Notes under the pieces: generated by a model
The model's database searches: none
What the model saw: the letters and a program-made list of their open reading frames with translations, nothing else
Told to the model about the DNA's origin: nothing
Program-made: the position numbers and the translations under genes
Part shown: positions 39,125-40,189 of the stretch, piece after piece
Numbering within the stretch: the first letter of the stretch is position 1
Layout of the letters: the number at the start of each line of letters is the position of its first letter
DNA from: a virus
Virus record (IMG/VR): IMGVR_UViG_3300027985_000473
Span: 1 to 40,189 of that record
Strand: one strand, 5' to 3'
Length of the DNA stretch: 40,189 nucleotides

Positions 39125-39946
39125 TTAGTAAGGAACGAAAGTAGACTGTTGCGGTGAAGAGCCAGACGACACGGTAAAGGTATTACCCATTCCAGACGTG
39201 TCCGTACCGAGCGCACCGGACGTAGCGTAGTCTTGCAGGAATCCGTTGTTGCCATACGCACCCGTGTACGGAAGGGAACGGCAGGCAGTACCAGTCCCGG
39301 TGAACAGTGTGCTCGACGGAACAACGTACCCCTCAATGGTCATAATGTGCGCAAGATAGCCGGGGAACGAACGGCCAGAAGACGGCTCACCGCCTACACG
39401 ACTAACATAAGCACCAGCACACCAGCTTGTTACGTCATTCTGCGCGATTGTCGTGGACGTGTTGAACGCGATTGCGGAGTTATTGAGCGTAAGGGTGCAG
39501 CGTGCGGCTTCGGTAGCCTGCGTACTATCGAAGTTGATACAGAAGGCGTACCAAGTGTTCTTCGCTATCGCTACGCTACTTACACGCCGCCAGTACCCGG
39601 CATAGCCGAATACGAGGCAGTTGGAGGAGTCGAAGATTCCCAAGTAGCAGGCCGTACTGCTCAACGAGGACATGAGAATGTACTGCGCGTTCTGCTCGGA
39701 GTAGTCGCGGACGCGATAGAACCACCCCGCAATGGTGAACTTCTTTCCATCGGTAGCAGCCGTGGCGGGCGTCCGTTCAAGCCAAGGTGTGGCCCCCTGA
39801 TCTAGCGGGAGATACAGCGAGTTAGTGAGGGTTAGGTGTGGGTTATAGGAAAGTCCCATAACCTTTCCTACGTTCGCAGCAGCCACACCGCCAACCTTGG
39901 CAAGGGCCGTAGCCGCCACCCCCATGACTTTCGAGATGGAGCTCAT
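39125..39946 (-). CDS. LamG/concanavalin-like putative receptor-binding protein
   Basis: 273 residues. After an Ala/Gly/Val-rich start, residues about 45-230 look like a lectin-type jelly roll: SLYLPLDQG, KFTIAGWFYRV, ILMSSLSSTACYLGIF, TWYAFCINFDS, CTLTLNNSAI and FPGYLAHIMTIEGYVV, the usual alternating strands of LamG/concanavalin A folds. It directly follows the short tail fibre (1-base overlap), so it probably binds the host surface, as a separate spike or fibre tip. Ser/Gly/Thr-rich end. Confidence 0.7.
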   Translation of the reverse strand: MSSISKVMGVAATALAKVGGVAAANVGKVMGLSYNPHLTLTNSLYLPLDQGATPWLERTPATAATDGKKFTIAGWFYRVRDYSEQNAQYILMSSLSSTACYLGIFDSSNCLVFGYAGYWRRVSSVAIAKNTWYAFCINFDSTQATEAARCTLTLNNSAIAFNTSTTIAQNDVTSWCAGAYVSRVGGEPSSGRSFPGYLAHIMTIEGYVVPSSTLFTGTGTACRSLPYTGAYGNNGFLQDYATSGALGTDTSGMGNTFTVSSGSSPQQSTFVPY

Positions 39947-40189
39947 TACGCCACCTCAATAACAACAGGCGACGGGCAGACGAACACAAGCGTGGCACTG
40001 AGGGCATACCCGACGATCTGCACTTGGTCGCCCGTGCCGGAAGGGGCGGTCTGCGTCCACATGCCGGGGTCCGTGGAGGCGTAGATGGGAAGTCCAGGCG
40101 TCCACGTCCAAGAGTTCACACGGAGGAATCCGAGGAGAAGGACGTTCACCACGTCGTTGAGCACACCAGACCCAAGCGACACACAGCGA
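39946..40189 (-). CDS. Tail fibre, C-terminal part (continues at bases 105-880)
   Basis: This is the 3' end of the fibre gene that starts at 880 on the other side of the join; bases 40086-40189 duplicate 1-104. The reading frame matches exactly across the overlap. The C-terminal residues are hydrophobic and beta-rich (ending LVFVCPSPVVIEVA). Its TAA stop overlaps the ATG of the next gene by one base (TAATG), which indicates translational coupling in the late operon. Read alone it would look like a 78-residue ORF, which is an artefact of where the map was cut. Confidence 0.8.
   Translation of the reverse strand, partial: RCVSLGSGVLNDVVNVLLLGFLRVNSWTWTPGLPIYASTDPGMWTQTAPSGTGDQVQIVGYALSATLVFVCPSPVVIEVA
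40086..40189. repeat. Direct terminal repeat, right copy
   Basis: Exact second copy of bases 1-104. Overlaying the copies joins the minus-strand fibre ORF that starts at 880 to its stop at 39946. This shows that the late operon is continuous across the window ends. Confidence 0.95.

Overview
The window is a complete or near-complete genome of a small tailed phage. Its virion genes are of the T7-like podovirus type: head-tail connector, two tail tubular proteins, a giant internal virion protein, and a tail fibre with a T7-gp17-like N-terminus. Bases 1-104 are repeated exactly at 40086-40189 and lie inside the tail fibre gene. The sequence therefore closes into a 40085-bp circle, and the fibre ORF reads through the join in frame. 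A Gram-negative host is inferred from the T7-like virion, the sigma-70-type promoters, and the holin/M15-endopeptidase lysis genes. The genus cannot be told from the sequence. No phage RNA polymerase, integrase or CRISPR array is present.

Layout. Two transcription arms diverge from a control region at 15.7-18.6 kb and converge at 37.3 kb. The leftward (minus) arm runs from terS (15719) through terL, portal, scaffold, capsid, tail tubes and internal proteins to the tail fibre. Across the circle join it continues into a LamG-like receptor-binding candidate, an unknown protein, a membrane protein, an M15 endolysin and a holin-like protein (to 37286). The rightward (plus) arm carries the early and replication genes. 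These are winged-helix regulators, small unknown genes, a primase-helicase, an XRE regulator, a DUF2800 nuclease, two tRNAs, a dNTP-metabolism block (DUF5664 dNTP pyrophosphohydrolase, ThyX-like, dCMP deaminase, MazG/dUTPase-like), a DUF2815 ssDNA-binding protein, family A DNA polymerase, VRR-NUC nuclease, DNA ligase and SNF2-type helicase.

The early arm is punctuated by sigma-70-like promoters (at about 16.46, 17.28, 18.57, 23.43 and 27.81 kb), all TTTACA-like with a 17-bp spacer. Four of them also share spacer sequence around a GGTANTACC-like core. Three of the promoters drive three related winged-helix proteins (16531, 17367, 27880), which suggests a self-contained regulatory network that stands in for a phage RNA polymerase.

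The most unusual content is non-coding. A 312-bp imperfect palindrome (16113-16424) has arms built of six 16-18-bp units each, with mismatches recurring at a fixed place in every unit. A hairpin-rich stretch lies at 16906-17276. An AT-rich region with about seven 20-25-bp repeats (18101-18270) is a candidate origin. Two candidate structured RNAs sit next to the tRNAs (28552-28758 and 28846-28951). One short gene (24743-24918) appears to need a -1 frameshift at a canonical slippery heptamer.
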